From Henricia sp. BOLD:AAB3569 (lineage: Eukaryota; Echinodermata; Asteroidea; Spinulosida; Echinasteridae), in the NCBI GenBank assembly GCA_037783545.1, contig JBBELK010000001.1, positions 1,240,001-1,304,000 on the forward strand: a stretch of 64,000 bases of DNA. The letters run 5' to 3'. The notes under the pieces were generated by a model, which was given only the letters and a program-made list of their open reading frames with translations, was not told the origin of the DNA and ran no database searches. Shown piece after piece: positions 21,692 to 32,867 of the stretch (position 1 is its first letter; every line of letters starts with the position of its first letter). Position numbers and translations under genes: made by a program.

Positions 21692-23056
21692 ATGAAAACC
21701 ACTGATGAGCAGCCATATGCATGCAGCCACTGTGGTAAGACCTTCAAACTGAGTGGTCGCTTGAAGCAGCACGTGAGAACTCATACTGGCGAGCGGCCAT
21801 ATGCATGCAGCCACTGTGGTGAGACATTTGCATGGAAAAGTACCTTGAAGACACACATGAGAACCCATACTGGTGAGCGGCCGTATGCATGCAGCGACTG
21901 TGGTGGGACATTTACTCAGAATAGTGCCTTGAAGAGACACATGAGAACCCATACTGGTGAGCGGCCATATGTATGCAGCCACTGTGGTGAGACATTTGAA
22001 TGGAAAAGTACCTTTAAGACACACATCAGAACGCATACTGGTGAGCGGCCGTATCCATGCAGCCACTGTGGTGAGTCATTTGCATGGAAAAGTGCCTTGA
22101 AGACACACATCAGAACCCACACTGGTGAGCGGCCATATGCATGCAGCGACTGTGGTGGAACATTTACTCAAAATAGTGCTTTGAAGAGACACATGAGAAC
22201 CCATACTAGTGAGCGGCCATATGTATGCAACCACTGTGGTGAGACATTTGAATGGAAAAGTACCTTTGAGACACACATCAGAACCCATACTGGTGAGCGG
22301 CCATATGCATGCATCCACTGTGGTGAGACATTTGCATGGAAATATAACTTAAAGAGACACATGAGAACCCATACTGGTGAGCGGCCATATGTATGCAGCC
22401 ACTGTGGTAAGACATTTACTCAGAATGGTGCCTTGAAAAGACACACGAGAACCCATACTGGTGAGCGGCCATATGTATGCAGCCACTGTGATAAGAAATT
22501 CACTCAGAATAGTGCCTTGAAGAGACACGTGAGAAGTCATACTGGTGAGCGGCCGTATGCATGCAGCCACTGTGGTGAGAAATTTGCAGGGAACAATGGC
22601 GTGAAAACACACATGAGAATCCATACTGGTGAGCGGCCATATGTATGCGGCTGTGGTGAGACATTCACACAGAGTGGTCACTTGAAGACACACATGACAA
22701 CCCATACTGGTGAGCGGCCATATGTATGCAGCCACTGTGATAAGACATTTACTCAGAATGGTGCCTTGAAAAGACACACGAGAACCCATACTGGTGAGCG
22801 GCCATATGCATGCAGTCGCTGTGGTGAGACATTTACTCAGAATAGTGCATTGAAGAGACACATGAGAACCCATACTGGTGAGCGGCCATATGTATGCAGC
22901 CACTGTGGTGAGACATTTACTCGGAATAGTGCCTTGAAAACACACATGAGAACCCATACTGGTGAGCGGCCATATGTATGTAGCCACTGTGATGCAACAT
23001 TTGCACAAAGTAGTACCTTGAAAAAACACATGGGAACCCATACTGGTGACTGGTGA
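21692..23056 (+). CDS. C2H2 zinc-finger protein, 16 fingers (ZNF locus 5)
   Basis: An intact 454-residue frame from the shared ATG (MKTTDEQP) to a TGA after THTGDW. It holds sixteen fingers, one of them short (VCGCGETF). Finger order closely follows locus 3 ([35 protein letters not shown], ... [35 protein letters not shown]), with a different number of repeats in the middle, so the two are close paralogues differing by finger gain and loss. No other domain. The flanks match loci 3, 4 and 6. Confidence 0.8.
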   Translation: MKTTDEQPYACSHCGKTFKLSGRLKQHVRTHTGERPYACSHCGETFAWKSTLKTHMRTHTGERPYACSDCGGTFTQNSALKRHMRTHTGERPYVCSHCGETFEWKSTFKTHIRTHTGERPYPCSHCGESFAWKSALKTHIRTHTGERPYACSDCGGTFTQNSALKRHMRTHTSERPYVCNHCGETFEWKSTFETHIRTHTGERPYACIHCGETFAWKYNLKRHMRTHTGERPYVCSHCGKTFTQNGALKRHTRTHTGERPYVCSHCDKKFTQNSALKRHVRSHTGERPYACSHCGEKFAGNNGVKTHMRIHTGERPYVCGCGETFTQSGHLKTHMTTHTGERPYVCSHCDKTFTQNGALKRHTRTHTGERPYACSRCGETFTQNSALKRHMRTHTGERPYVCSHCGETFTRNSALKTHMRTHTGERPYVCSHCDATFAQSSTLKKHMGTHTGDW

Positions 23057-23506
23057 GCGGCCGTACATGTATGCAGCTACTGTTGTAAGACCTTCAAACT
23101 GAATTGTCCAACAACTGTCCGACAACTGATGCATAACGAGTAGGAGTAGTGACTTGAAGACATTGATGCAGTAATAACCTACCTGGGGACATCAAGGCAC
23201 CCACAGTCCTGCATTTCACTTCCCTGCATGTTGCAACTTCTTTGTTTTATGTAAAGCAGTGATTATCAAAGTTGAGCCAAGAAACCCCTTATTAAGCCGA
23301 TAATTCATAAATACCTTAGACAATTTTATCATGCATCCCTATTGGCCAGTAGCACATCACATTGCCCGTCTTAAATGGACGATAAAAACTGACCGGCCCG
23401 CTTTTAAACACTTTCTACATGAAGTGTGAGCTGCAGCGCCGGGTGCCCTGGTCAGTTTTTAGCACAAATGAACGGTATTGAACGTGTATCACCATCGATA
23501 TTTATA
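23057..23506. repeat. Conserved 3' segment of ZNF unit (locus 5)
   Basis: Matches 14887-15326. It carries an extra short duplication (CAACTGTCCGACAACTG, near 23110) also present at locus 6. Confidence 0.55.
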
Positions 23507-23770
23507 CACTGGATGAAGCAACGATGTCTAAAATTGAAGCCACCGTCTGCCATTGTACCCCACTAAATACAATGCCTTGCCTAGACTACCGGCAGTCACA
23601 CTGTCTTCACTATAGTCTACATCGTGGTCTACCGTACATGTGTTAATTGGAATGTAGGCGAACGCATGGACAAGGGAGCAGTCTAGGCCAAGCATTATTT
23701 GTGGGGTACAATGGCGGCCGGCGCATGGCTTCAATTCTCGTATAGCCAACTGCTATTGCATACCTCATCC
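23507..23770. mobile_element. Hairpin MITE (family A), copy 3, right end cut
   Basis: Begins CACTGGATGAAGC, but the right end stops at CCTCATCC without AGTG. Otherwise matches copies 1 and 2, with small insertions in the loop. Confidence 0.65.
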
Positions 23771-24071
23771 TACCTGTATATATCGATGGTATGCACACGC
23801 ACTCACAAAACGCACATGGCCAACAGCAAATTTGATGCAGTCGAGTGTGAACAAACAAAAGTAGTCTTTCCTTCCTCCATGGTCCTATCAAAGTGACAAA
23901 TCATGAGAATTGGTGTTAAAGGGGCTATATGTCACGGTTTGGGCATGCACCAAATCCTTTCATATTTTGACATACGAGAGGGCTCAGATGAATGTAGTGC
24001 AATTTTATTACACAACGCCATTGGTGCGTGTGCTATAGTTGTGTACATCGTGTACTTAGCATGTGCCGCAT
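23771..24071. repeat. Unit spacer (locus 5-6), left part
   Basis: Contains the GGGGCTATATGTCACGG block and ends with GTGCCGCAT (24063-24071), the left copy of the target duplication of the next element. Confidence 0.5.
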
Positions 24072-24918
24072 TAGCCCCGCGAGCAGTGCTTCGGTTTTCG
24101 GAACCTTAGCCCTGTGTTCTGCTATACACCAAATCTGTGGCAAACTCACGCAAATGAAATTTGGCCCACGGCTCTGATATTTGCTCAATAGGTGCACTCA
24201 CCCCAGTTTATAAATATTCCGAAGAGTACGCATCGATCCGATGTCTAGTTTCGGTGAAATCGTGGGGACAGTTTGAGACCTTACTTACGATGAAATTCAC
24301 ACTCTTTGACCAAAAATCAAATATGCGCATGCGCGAGGGCGGAGAGGTCAACATAATAGCGCCATCTCGCGACGGCGTCGTCACGTACCAGCTGCACAGC
24401 GGCTGTTTCATGAGAGAGCACATCGACTCTATCGCGCGGTACGTTCTACACGGGTATCGTTGAAACCCGGAGGTCGGAGGTAACCCGGAGGTAGAATTTG
24501 TTGTGACCGTGTAGTACATGCTACAACCTACCTCCGGTGTAGAACGTACCGCGCGATAGAGTCGATGTGCTCTCTCATGAAACAGCCGCTGTGCAGCTGG
24601 TACGTGACGACGCCGTCGCGAGATGGCGCTATTATGTTGACCTCTCCGCCCTCGCGCATGCGCATATTTGATTTTTGGTCAAAGAGTGTGAATTTCATCG
24701 TAAGTAAGGTCTCAAACTGTCCCCACGATTTCACCGAAACTAGACATCGGATCGATGCGTACTCTTCGGAATATTTATAAACTGGGGTGAGTGCACCTAT
24801 TGAGCAAATATCAGAGCCGTGGGCCAAATTTCATTTGCGTGAGTTTGCCACAGATTTGGTGTATAGCAGAACACAGGGCTAAGGTTCCGAAAACCGAAGC
24901 ACTGCTCGCGGGGCTATA
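24072..24918. mobile_element. Foldback transposon with ~380-bp TIRs and 9-bp target duplication (MULE-like)
   Basis: Two arms (about 24072-24451 and 24537-24916) appear to be exact inverse copies starting TAGCCCCGCGAGCAGTGC. They enclose an ~85-bp spacer with GGAGGT repeats. The insert is flanked by GTGCCGCAT (24063-24071 and 24919-24927). The same spacer in other units (19.17 and 30.72 kb) has a single GTGCCGCATGGGCAG, giving an empty site. Long TIRs and a 9-bp duplication are typical of Mutator-like foldback elements (inference). The reading frame seen in both arms has no ATG start and no known domain. Confidence 0.75.
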
Positions 24919-25050
24919 GTGCCGCATGGGCAGTGTGTTCGTTCATGAGTGTTTACAATACGCAGAATTCAACTACATTGTGCATCGTGTGCGCACATAA
25001 TTTGTTCAATCTGGCATCGCGCACGCGCGATTGTGCGATTAATGTCTGGA

Positions 25051-27253
25051 AAAACTGAAATTGAAAGCTACGACCTTCCTCTTTCAAGTGGGACATCAAA
25101 CGTTAAAGTAATTTTAGAGTTGAGTAACTTTCCAAGGGAGGTCAACATGACCATGGGACCAAGTTTGGATTTGCAATTTGTTGCAGTGTGGACAAACTAC
25201 GGACGATTACACCCCTTTTCCCTCAACATGTCCTCCCTCTCGCTCGGTGCACATGCGACATCATCTCTCTGTGTCTCTGATCGCTCTTCTAACAACAGCT
25301 GGAGTCTGCCGCAGGACGTTTATCTGAGCTGCTATTCTGTCCCGGACCTGAGGTCTGGAGATCTCGGTGGCCATTCATGAAGATGGTTTAATGCAATGAC
25401 ATGGTCTCTAAACAGTTTACGAAGGCGGTTGCGAACAGCCAGTAGACGATGAGCCGGTGCATTATCTTGAGCCTACCACAGGCTCCTAAACACCCCTAGC
25501 TCCTGAACCTCGAAATTTTCTTGTAGGATGGGGATGTTCTTTAGCATTTTGAGATAACACCGGCCGGTGAGGTTGCCTTGAAAAAACAACTGTACTACGA
25601 TGAGACCACTGCCGCAGAGGCCAACCCAGACACTCACTTTCTCACGTTGGAAGTTGCGCTCGTAATTGAAGGGAGGTGGATGTCCTTTGGGACGTACTCT
25701 AACACATTGTGTGAATGGACTTTTCCATCGAGGGGAGTCGTGTACACCTTGGACTGTCCCCAAGTGTCCCCAGAGGTAAAAATCACACGGGGTGAGGCCC
25801 GGAGATCTTGGTGGCCATTCATGAAGATGGTTTAATGCAATGACATGGTCTCTAAACAGTTCACGAAGGCGGTTGCCAACAGCCAGTAGACGATGAGCCG
25901 GAACACCATCTTGAGCCTACCACAGGCGCCTAAACACCCCTCGCTCCTGAACCTCGAAATTTTCTTGTAGGATGGGGATGATGTTGTTATTTAGTATCTT
26001 GAGGTAACGCCGGCCGGTGAGGTTGCCTTGAAAAAACAAAGGTCCTACGATGAGACCATTGCCGCAGAGGCCAACCCAGACACTCACTTAGCCCAGACAA
26101 TCACTTAGCCCCCGGTGAGCACCTTGTTTAAATTACAACGTTTTTTTACTCACTTTCTCACGTTGGAAGTTGCGCTCGTAATTGAAGGGAGGTGGATGTC
26201 CTTTGGGGACGTACTTTAACACATTGTGTGAATTGACTTTCCATGAAGAGAAAATCCAGCTTCATCGCCAATGACGAGATGGTTGAGGAATCGCACATCT
26301 GCTTGCAGGTGGTCGACGACCCACTGACAAAAAATTTCTCCATCTTGGCAAATCCGTCTGTAGCAGCCAATATCGCATCGTTTTTAATAGGGATGCATAC
26401 CCAGGGCCAGCCGAGTGATACGGTTGAAAGTTGCATGTGGTAGGCCCACTCCATTCCGTCTAGCACTGACATGGGTTGGCATCGGTGCGCCTTTACCATT
26501 TCAATGTTTTGCGCTGACCTCCCTATCCGATGTCGCCCGGAACGCCCTTGGTTATTGTACCTTCTCTCTGATAATTTCGCAGGTTTCTTCAGATAGTGTA
26601 GACTGCAGGTGGATCTTGATCCGGGAATCGCTGTCTAAATACATCGATAAAGGCATTTATTATTCCAGTGCGGATGTACTCCGTGACACAAAAAAATCTC
26701 TGCTCGGTAGTTAGCTGAGCACCAACTATGATGAGGGTTTGGTGAATGGTAAATTGACAGTACACAGTTGCTCAAGTTGTTTTTTAAGCATCTTACATTA
26801 TGTTATACACTCTGAATAAAAATGTATCTAGCAAGGAAATTTTTTTTCTTGCAATCAATTTGCATACGTTATTACCAGCTGACACACGTGTCAAATTCCT
26901 GAACATCAATTTCCATCATCATGCTAAGAATGATTAGCATGTAAACATTTTTTAGCCAGACAGTGTTTGAAATTGTGTTTATTCGCTGAACACATTTTTT
27001 GTAGTCAATTAGGCTACATGTACCTTTGCCCAAATGCCTAAAATTGAAAACTTGGTCCCGTGGTCTTTTTGACCTCCCTTGGAAAATTGTACACAACTCT
27101 GTAAAAAAATGTCAGATTTGAACGTTTGATGTTCCATTTGAAGGAGGAAGGGAGGTCGTAGCTTTCAAACCATGTGTATATATTATTTATGTTGGATACA
27201 CGTTGTATGTCTGGCATTCCGTTTAAATTTGTTCGCATTTTTTAGACACCCTG
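25051..27253 (-). mobile_element. Mariner-like element (copy 4) with internal duplication
   Basis: The left end is truncated; the right end is GACACCCTG followed by TA. About 25385-25735 is repeated at 25833-26230 (around AACAGCCAGTAGACGATGAG), so the transposase remnant is partly doubled. It also carries a right-arm interior (26590-27075, with CTTGATCCGGGAATCGCTG and CTTGGTCCCGTGGTC) that is absent from copies 1-3 but present in copy 5. The transposase on the minus strand is broken. Confidence 0.7.
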
Positions 27254-28149
27254 TATAGAGGACAAATGGTTTAATGAATCAGTTAGCAGATTTTGTTTTA
27301 CAAGTCGTATACCGGTACCTCATTAGGATAAATGGCCAAAAAAAGTGCATCTGATCTGTCGTAGTGTTTTTAAAGGCCCAGTGGATCATTTGCAATGACC
27401 CAAAAAGTAATCGACGAGTTTACAGGGGAAAAGTTCTGAAAGTAAAGATTGAATTAATAGCAACTATCCAATGAAAGGTTTTCGTTCAAAATGATATAAT
27501 TTTACCAGAAAATAATCCGTAAAGGTGAAATTATTTAGATCGTTTGCAAACGATTTACTTATTTTTGGTTCGCATCTACGCGGTCCAAAATGCATGGGCG
27601 CTGTGTACTCCGTGTGCGTGTTCCAACGCGATGCATTTTTATGGATCGCCCGCACACGCAGTATGTGCGCCACAGAGTGCATGGCGCAAGCCACATAGTA
27701 CCTGATCAACTGAGAACGAATATTTGAAACACCCGCCAAGACCAGGAAAATGCATATGGATTTTCATGTTTTTTTTAAACGTGGTACATTTGACAAAGCT
27801 GAAATTTCTTCGGATGAGTTTGTTGATGTCTTTCTTCTGATTTATAATGGTTTTATTCGCAGAATCGCTCAAAAACAGATCATCTCAGGGCCTTTAAACA
27901 AACAATTGATTTTGTTCTAAATTTTTTTAAAACCTGGGCAGATGCTGAACACCATGATTCATCCGTACTCCAAGACGCATTAAAGTCTTCACAGACTACA
28001 AGTTTCTGCCAGATGAACTTCTTTGACAATCCCTCCGTTTAGAGTGGTGTAACTTCCCGAAGAGTCCAAAGAACATTTGTCAACACGTACAACTGTATAC
28101 ATGCAGCACTGTGGTAAGACATTCACAAAGCTTATCTACTTAAGGAAAA
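27254..28149 (+). promoter_or_regulatory. Conserved ZNF leader (locus 6), split by a MITE
   Basis: The leader sequence found at loci 3-5 is present but interrupted at 27374-27893 by a TTAA-flanked insert. The part next to the ATG, including CCTGGGCAG near 27941, is unchanged. Confidence 0.45.
27374..27893. mobile_element. TTAA-flanked MITE
   Basis: The insert starts AGGCCCAGTGGATCATTTGC and ends ..GATCATCTCAGGGCCT, flanked by TTAA (27370-27373 and 27894-27897). The other ZNF leaders read TTTTTAAACAAACAATTG, the empty site. TTAA duplication is a hallmark of piggyBac-type elements (inference for superfamily). No transposase. Confidence 0.75.
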
Positions 28150-29512
28150 ATGAAAACCACTGATGAGCAGCCATATGCATGCAGCCACTGTGGTAAGACC
28201 TTCAAACTGAGTGGTCGCTTGAAGCAGCACGTGAGAACTCATACTGGCGAGCGGCCATATGCATGCAGCCACTGTGGTGAGACATTTGCATGGAAAAGTA
28301 CCTTGAAGACACACATGAGAACCCACACTGGTGAGCGGCCATATGCATGCAGCCACTGTGGTAAGACATTCACTCAGAATAATGCCTTGAAGAGACACAT
28401 GAGAAGTCATACTGGTGAGCGGCCGTATGTATGTAGCCACTGTGGTGAGACATTTACTCGGAATAGTTCTTTGAAGACACACATGAGAATCCATACTGGT
28501 GAGCGGCCATTATGCATGCAGCGACTGTGGTGGGACATTTACTCAGAATAGTGCCTTGAAGAGACACATGAGAACCCATACTAGTGAGCGGCCATATGTA
28601 TGCAGCCACTGTGGTGAGACATTTGCTTGGAAAAGTGCTTTGAAAAGACACACGAGAACACATACTGGTGAGCGGCCATATGTATGCAGCAACTGTGGTG
28701 AGACATTCAAACTGAGTGGTCGCTTGAAGCAGCATGTGAGAACCCATACTGGTGAGCGGCCATATGTATGCGGCTGTGGTGAGACATTCACACAGAGTGG
28801 TCACTTGAAGACACACATGAGAACCCATACTAGTGAGCGGCCGTATGCATGCAGCCACTGTGGTAAGACATTTACTCAGAATAGTGCATTGACGAGACAC
28901 ATGAGAACCCATACTGGTGAGCGGCCGCATGTATGCAGCAACTGTGGTGGGACATTTACTCAGAATGGTGCCTTGAAAAGACACACGAGAACCCATACTG
29001 GTGAGCGGCCATATGTATGCAGCCACTGTGGTAAGACATTTACTCAGAATGGTGCCTTGAAAAGACACACGAGAACCCATACTGGTGAGCGGCCATATGT
29101 ATGCAGCCACTGTGATAAGAAATTCACTCAGAATAATGCCTTGAAGAGACACATGAGAAGTCATACTGGTGAGCGGCCGTATGTATGTAGCCACTGTGGT
29201 GAGACATTTACTCGGAATAGTTCTTTGAAGACACACATGATAATCCATACTGGTGAGCGGCGATATGTATGCGGCTGTGGTGAGACATTCACACAGAGTG
29301 GTCACTTGAAGACACACATGAGAACCCATACTAGTGAGCGGCCGTATGCATGCAGCCACTGTGGTAAGAAATTTGCAGAGAACAGTGCCTTGAAAACACA
29401 CATGAGAACCCACACTGGTGAGCGGCCATATGTATGTAGCCACTGTGATGCAACATTTACACAAAGTAGTACCTTGAAAAAACACATGGGAACCCATACT
29501 GTTGACTGGTGA
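28150..29512 (+). pseudogene. C2H2 zinc-finger locus, 4 + 12 fingers with a 1-base frameshift (ZNF locus 6)
   Basis: The frame from the shared ATG gives four fingers ([28 protein letters not shown]). It then shifts in the linker near 28508, where the sequence reads GGCCATTATGC instead of GGCCATATGC (one extra T), and stops at 28551. The finger code continues in the next frame for 12 more fingers to the usual THTVDW-TGA at 29512. Those include two short VCGCGETF fingers. The downstream frame has no leader ATG of its own. At the same linker position locus 3 has an in-frame TTA insertion. Corrected, this would be a 16-finger protein like locus 5. Best read as a recently broken gene, unless the extra T is a sequencing error. 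Confidence 0.75.
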
Positions 29513-29967
29513 GCGGCCGTACATGTATGCAGCTACTGTTGTAAGACCTTCAAACTGAATTGTCCGACAACTGTCCGACAACTGATGCATAACGAGTAGG
29601 AGTAGTGACTTGAAGACTTGCAGTAATAACCTACCTGGGGACATCAAGGCACCCACAGTCCTGCATTTCACTTCCCTGCCACATATATATGTTGCAACTT
29701 CATTGTTTTATGTAAAGCAGTGATTATCAAAGTTGAGCCAAGAAACCCCTTATTAAGCCGATAATTCATAAATACCTTAGACAATTTTATCATGCATCCC
29801 TATTGGCCAGTAGAACATCACATTGCCCGTTTCAAATGGACGATAAAAACTGACCGGCCCGCTTTTAAACACTTTGTACATGAAGTGTGAGCCGCAGCGC
29901 CGGGTGCCCTGGTCAGTTTTTAGCACAAATGAACGGTATTGAACGTGTATCACTATCGATATATATA
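29513..29967. repeat. Conserved 3' segment of ZNF unit (locus 6)
   Basis: Matches the segment after loci 3-5. Confidence 0.55.
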
Positions 29968-30446
29968 CACTGGATGAAGCAACGATGTCTAAAATTGAAG
30001 CCACCGTCCGCCATTGTACCCCACTAAATATATGCCTTGCCTAGACTAGTCACACTGTCTTCACTAGTCTACGTTATGGTCTACATTTGTTAATTGATCA
30101 CGTTCAAATGACGTCACTTCCTACAACACGTGTACAAATTGCCACGTGCATCATGATTTTGAGCGTATTTTTTGTTGACGCGCATCGATTGCGCCGTATT
30201 TCGAACAACACACGCGCGTGTTTGGAACATGTTCCAGCGTGTGCGTGCGCGTACTTTATGGCGTTTAATACGCAGTAGCCTTTTTTCCTACGAAGATGGC
30301 GTCTGTGAACGTGATCAATTGGAATGCAGGCGATCGCATGGACTAGGGAGCAGTCTAGGCCAAGCATTATTTGTGGGGTACAATGGCGGCCGGCGCATGG
30401 CCTCAATTCTCATATAGCCAACTGCTATTGCATACCTCATCCAGTG
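29968..30446. mobile_element. Hairpin MITE (family A), copy 4, with a nested insert
   Basis: The ends match copies 1 and 2 (CACTGGATGAAGC / CATCCAGTG). The loop is split by a second element at 30096-30316. Confidence 0.7.
30096..30316. mobile_element. Nested MITE with GATCACGTTCA ends
   Basis: Starts GATCACGTTCA and ends TGAACGTGATC, flanked by AATT on both sides. The uninterrupted family A loop elsewhere reads GTTAATTGGAATG. A 221-bp insert; the superfamily cannot be assigned. Confidence 0.7.
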
Positions 30447-30794
30447 TATACCTGTATATATATGGATGGTATGCACACGCACTCACAAAACGCACATGGC
30501 CAACGGCAAATTTGATGCAGTGTGAAAAAAAAAAGTAGTTAGTCCTATCAAAGTGACAAATCATGAGAATTGGTGTTAAAGGGGCTATGTCACGGTTTGG
30601 GCATGCGCCAAATCCTTTCATATTTTGACATACGTGCGGGCTCAGATGAATGTAGTGCAATTTCGTTAGACAACATCATCGGTGTGTGTGCTATAGTTGT
30701 GTACATCGTGTACTTAGCATGTGCCGCATGGGCAGTGTGTTCGTTCATGAGTGTTTACAATACGCAGAATTCAACTACATTGTGCATCGTGTGC
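30447..30794. repeat. Unit spacer (locus 6-7)
   Basis: Contains the GGGGCTATGTCACGG block and an unfilled GTGCCGCATGGGCAG site. No gene. Confidence 0.5.
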
Positions 30795-32494
30795 AATTGA
30801 AAGCTACGACCTTCCTCTTTCAAATGGGACATCAAACGTTAATGTAATTTTAGAGTTGAGTAATTTTCCAAGGGAGGTCAACATGACCATGGGACCAAGT
30901 GAAATTTGTTGCAGTGTGGACAAACTACGGACGATTATTACACCTCTTTTCCCTCAACATGTCCTCCCTCTCGCTCGGTGCACATGCGACATCATCTCTC
31001 TGTGTCTCTGATCGCTCTCCTAACAACAGCTGGAGTCTGCCGCAGGACGTCTATCTGAGCTGCTATTTATGTCCCGGAGAGTCTGCAGATCCGGAGGGGG
31101 AGTCGTGTACACCTGAGGTCTGGAGATCTGGGTGGCCATTCATGAAGATGGTTTAATGCAATGACATGGTCTCTAAACAGTTTACGTAGGCGGTTGCGAA
31201 CAGCCAGTAGACGATGAGCCGGAGCACCATCTTGAGCCTACCAGAGGCTCCTAAACACCCCTAAAACCTGAACCTCGAAATTTTCTTGTAGGATGGGGAT
31301 GTTCTTTAGCATCTTGAGATAACACCGGCCAGTGAGGTTGCCTTGAAAAAACAACGGTCCTACGATGAGACCACTGCCGCAGAGGCCAACCCAGACACTC
31401 ACTTTCTCACGTTGGAAGTTGCGCTCGTAATTGAAGGCAGGTGGATGTCCTTTGGGACGTACTCTAACACATTGTGTGAATTGACTTTTCCATCGAGAGA
31501 AAATCCAGCTTCATCGACCGATGACGAGATAGTTGAGGAATCGCACATCTGCTTGCAGGTGGTTGACGACCCACTGACAAAAATTCCTCTATCTTGGCAA
31601 ATCCGTCTGTAGCAGCCGACGCGCATGCGCATTTAATAGGGATGCATACCCAGGTCCAGCCGAGTGATACGGTTGAAAGTTGCATGTGGTAGGCCCACTC
31701 CATTCCGTCTAGCACTGACATATGGGTTGGCATCGGTGCGCCTTTACCATTTCAATGTTTTGCGCCGACCTCCCTATCCGATGTCGCCTGGAACGCCCTT
31801 GGTTATTGTACCTTCTCTCTGATTATTTTGCAGGTTTCTTCAGATAGTGTAGACTGCAGGTGGATCTTGATCCGGGAATCGCTGTCTAAATACATCGATA
31901 AAGGCATTTATTATTCCAGTACGGATGTACTCCGTGACACAAAACAATCTCTGCTCGGTAGTTAGCTGAGCACCAACTATGATGAGGGTTTGGTGAATGG
32001 TAAATTGACAGTACACAGTTGCACAAGTTGTTTTTTAAGCATCTTACATTATGTTATACACTCTGAATAAAAATGTATCTAGCAAGGAAATTTTTTTTCT
32101 TGCAATCAATTTGTAAACGTTATTACCAGCTGATACACGTGTCAAATTCCTGAACATCAATTTCCATCATCATGCTAAGAATGATTAGCATTGTAAACAT
32201 TTTTTAGCCAGACAGTGTTTGAAATTGTGTTTATTCGCTGGACATATTTTTTGTAGTCAATTAGGCTACCTTTGCCCAAATGCCTAAAATTGAAAACTTG
32301 GTCCCGTGGTCTTTTTGACCTCCCTTGGAAAATTGTACACAACTCTGTAAAAAAATGTCAGATTTGAACGTTTGATGTTCCATTTGAAGGAGGAAGGTCG
32401 TAGCTTTCAAACCATGTGTATATATTATTTATGTTGGATACACGTTGTATGTCTGGCATTCCGTTAAAATTTGTTCGCATTTTTTAGACACCCT
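30795..32494 (-). mobile_element. Mariner-like element (copy 5)
   Basis: The left end is truncated; the right end is GACACCCTG then TA. It shares the right interior block with copy 4 (CTTGATCCGGGAATCGCTG, CCAACTATGATGAGGGTTTG) but lacks its internal duplication. The transposase on the minus strand is broken. Confidence 0.7.
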
Positions 32495-32867
32495 GTATAG
32501 AGGACAAATGGTTTAATGAATCAGCCAGCAGATTTTGTTTTACAAGTCGTATACCGGTACCTCATTAAGATAAATGGCCAAAAAAAGTGCGTCTGATCTG
32601 TCGTAGTGTTTTTAAACAAACAATTGATTTTGTTCTAAATTTTTTTAAAACCTGGGCAGATGCTGAACACCATGATCCATCCGTACTCCAAAACGCATTA
32701 AAGTCTTCACAGACTACAAGTTTCTGCCCGATGAACCTCTTTGACAGTCCCTCCGTTTAGAGTGGTGTAACTTCCCGAAGAGTCCAAGGAACATTTGTCA
32801 ACACGTACAACTGTATACATGCAGCACTGTGGTAAGACATTCACAAAGCTTATCTACTTAAGGAAAA
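32495..32867 (+). promoter_or_regulatory. Conserved ZNF leader (locus 7)
   Basis: As at loci 3-6, with CCTGGGCAG near 32658 and the finger remnant before the ATG. Confidence 0.45.

Noticed and set aside
24161..24463. ~100-codon frame present in both arms of the foldback element
   Set aside because: It starts at TTG, not ATG, is duplicated only because the arms are inverse copies, and matches no family.
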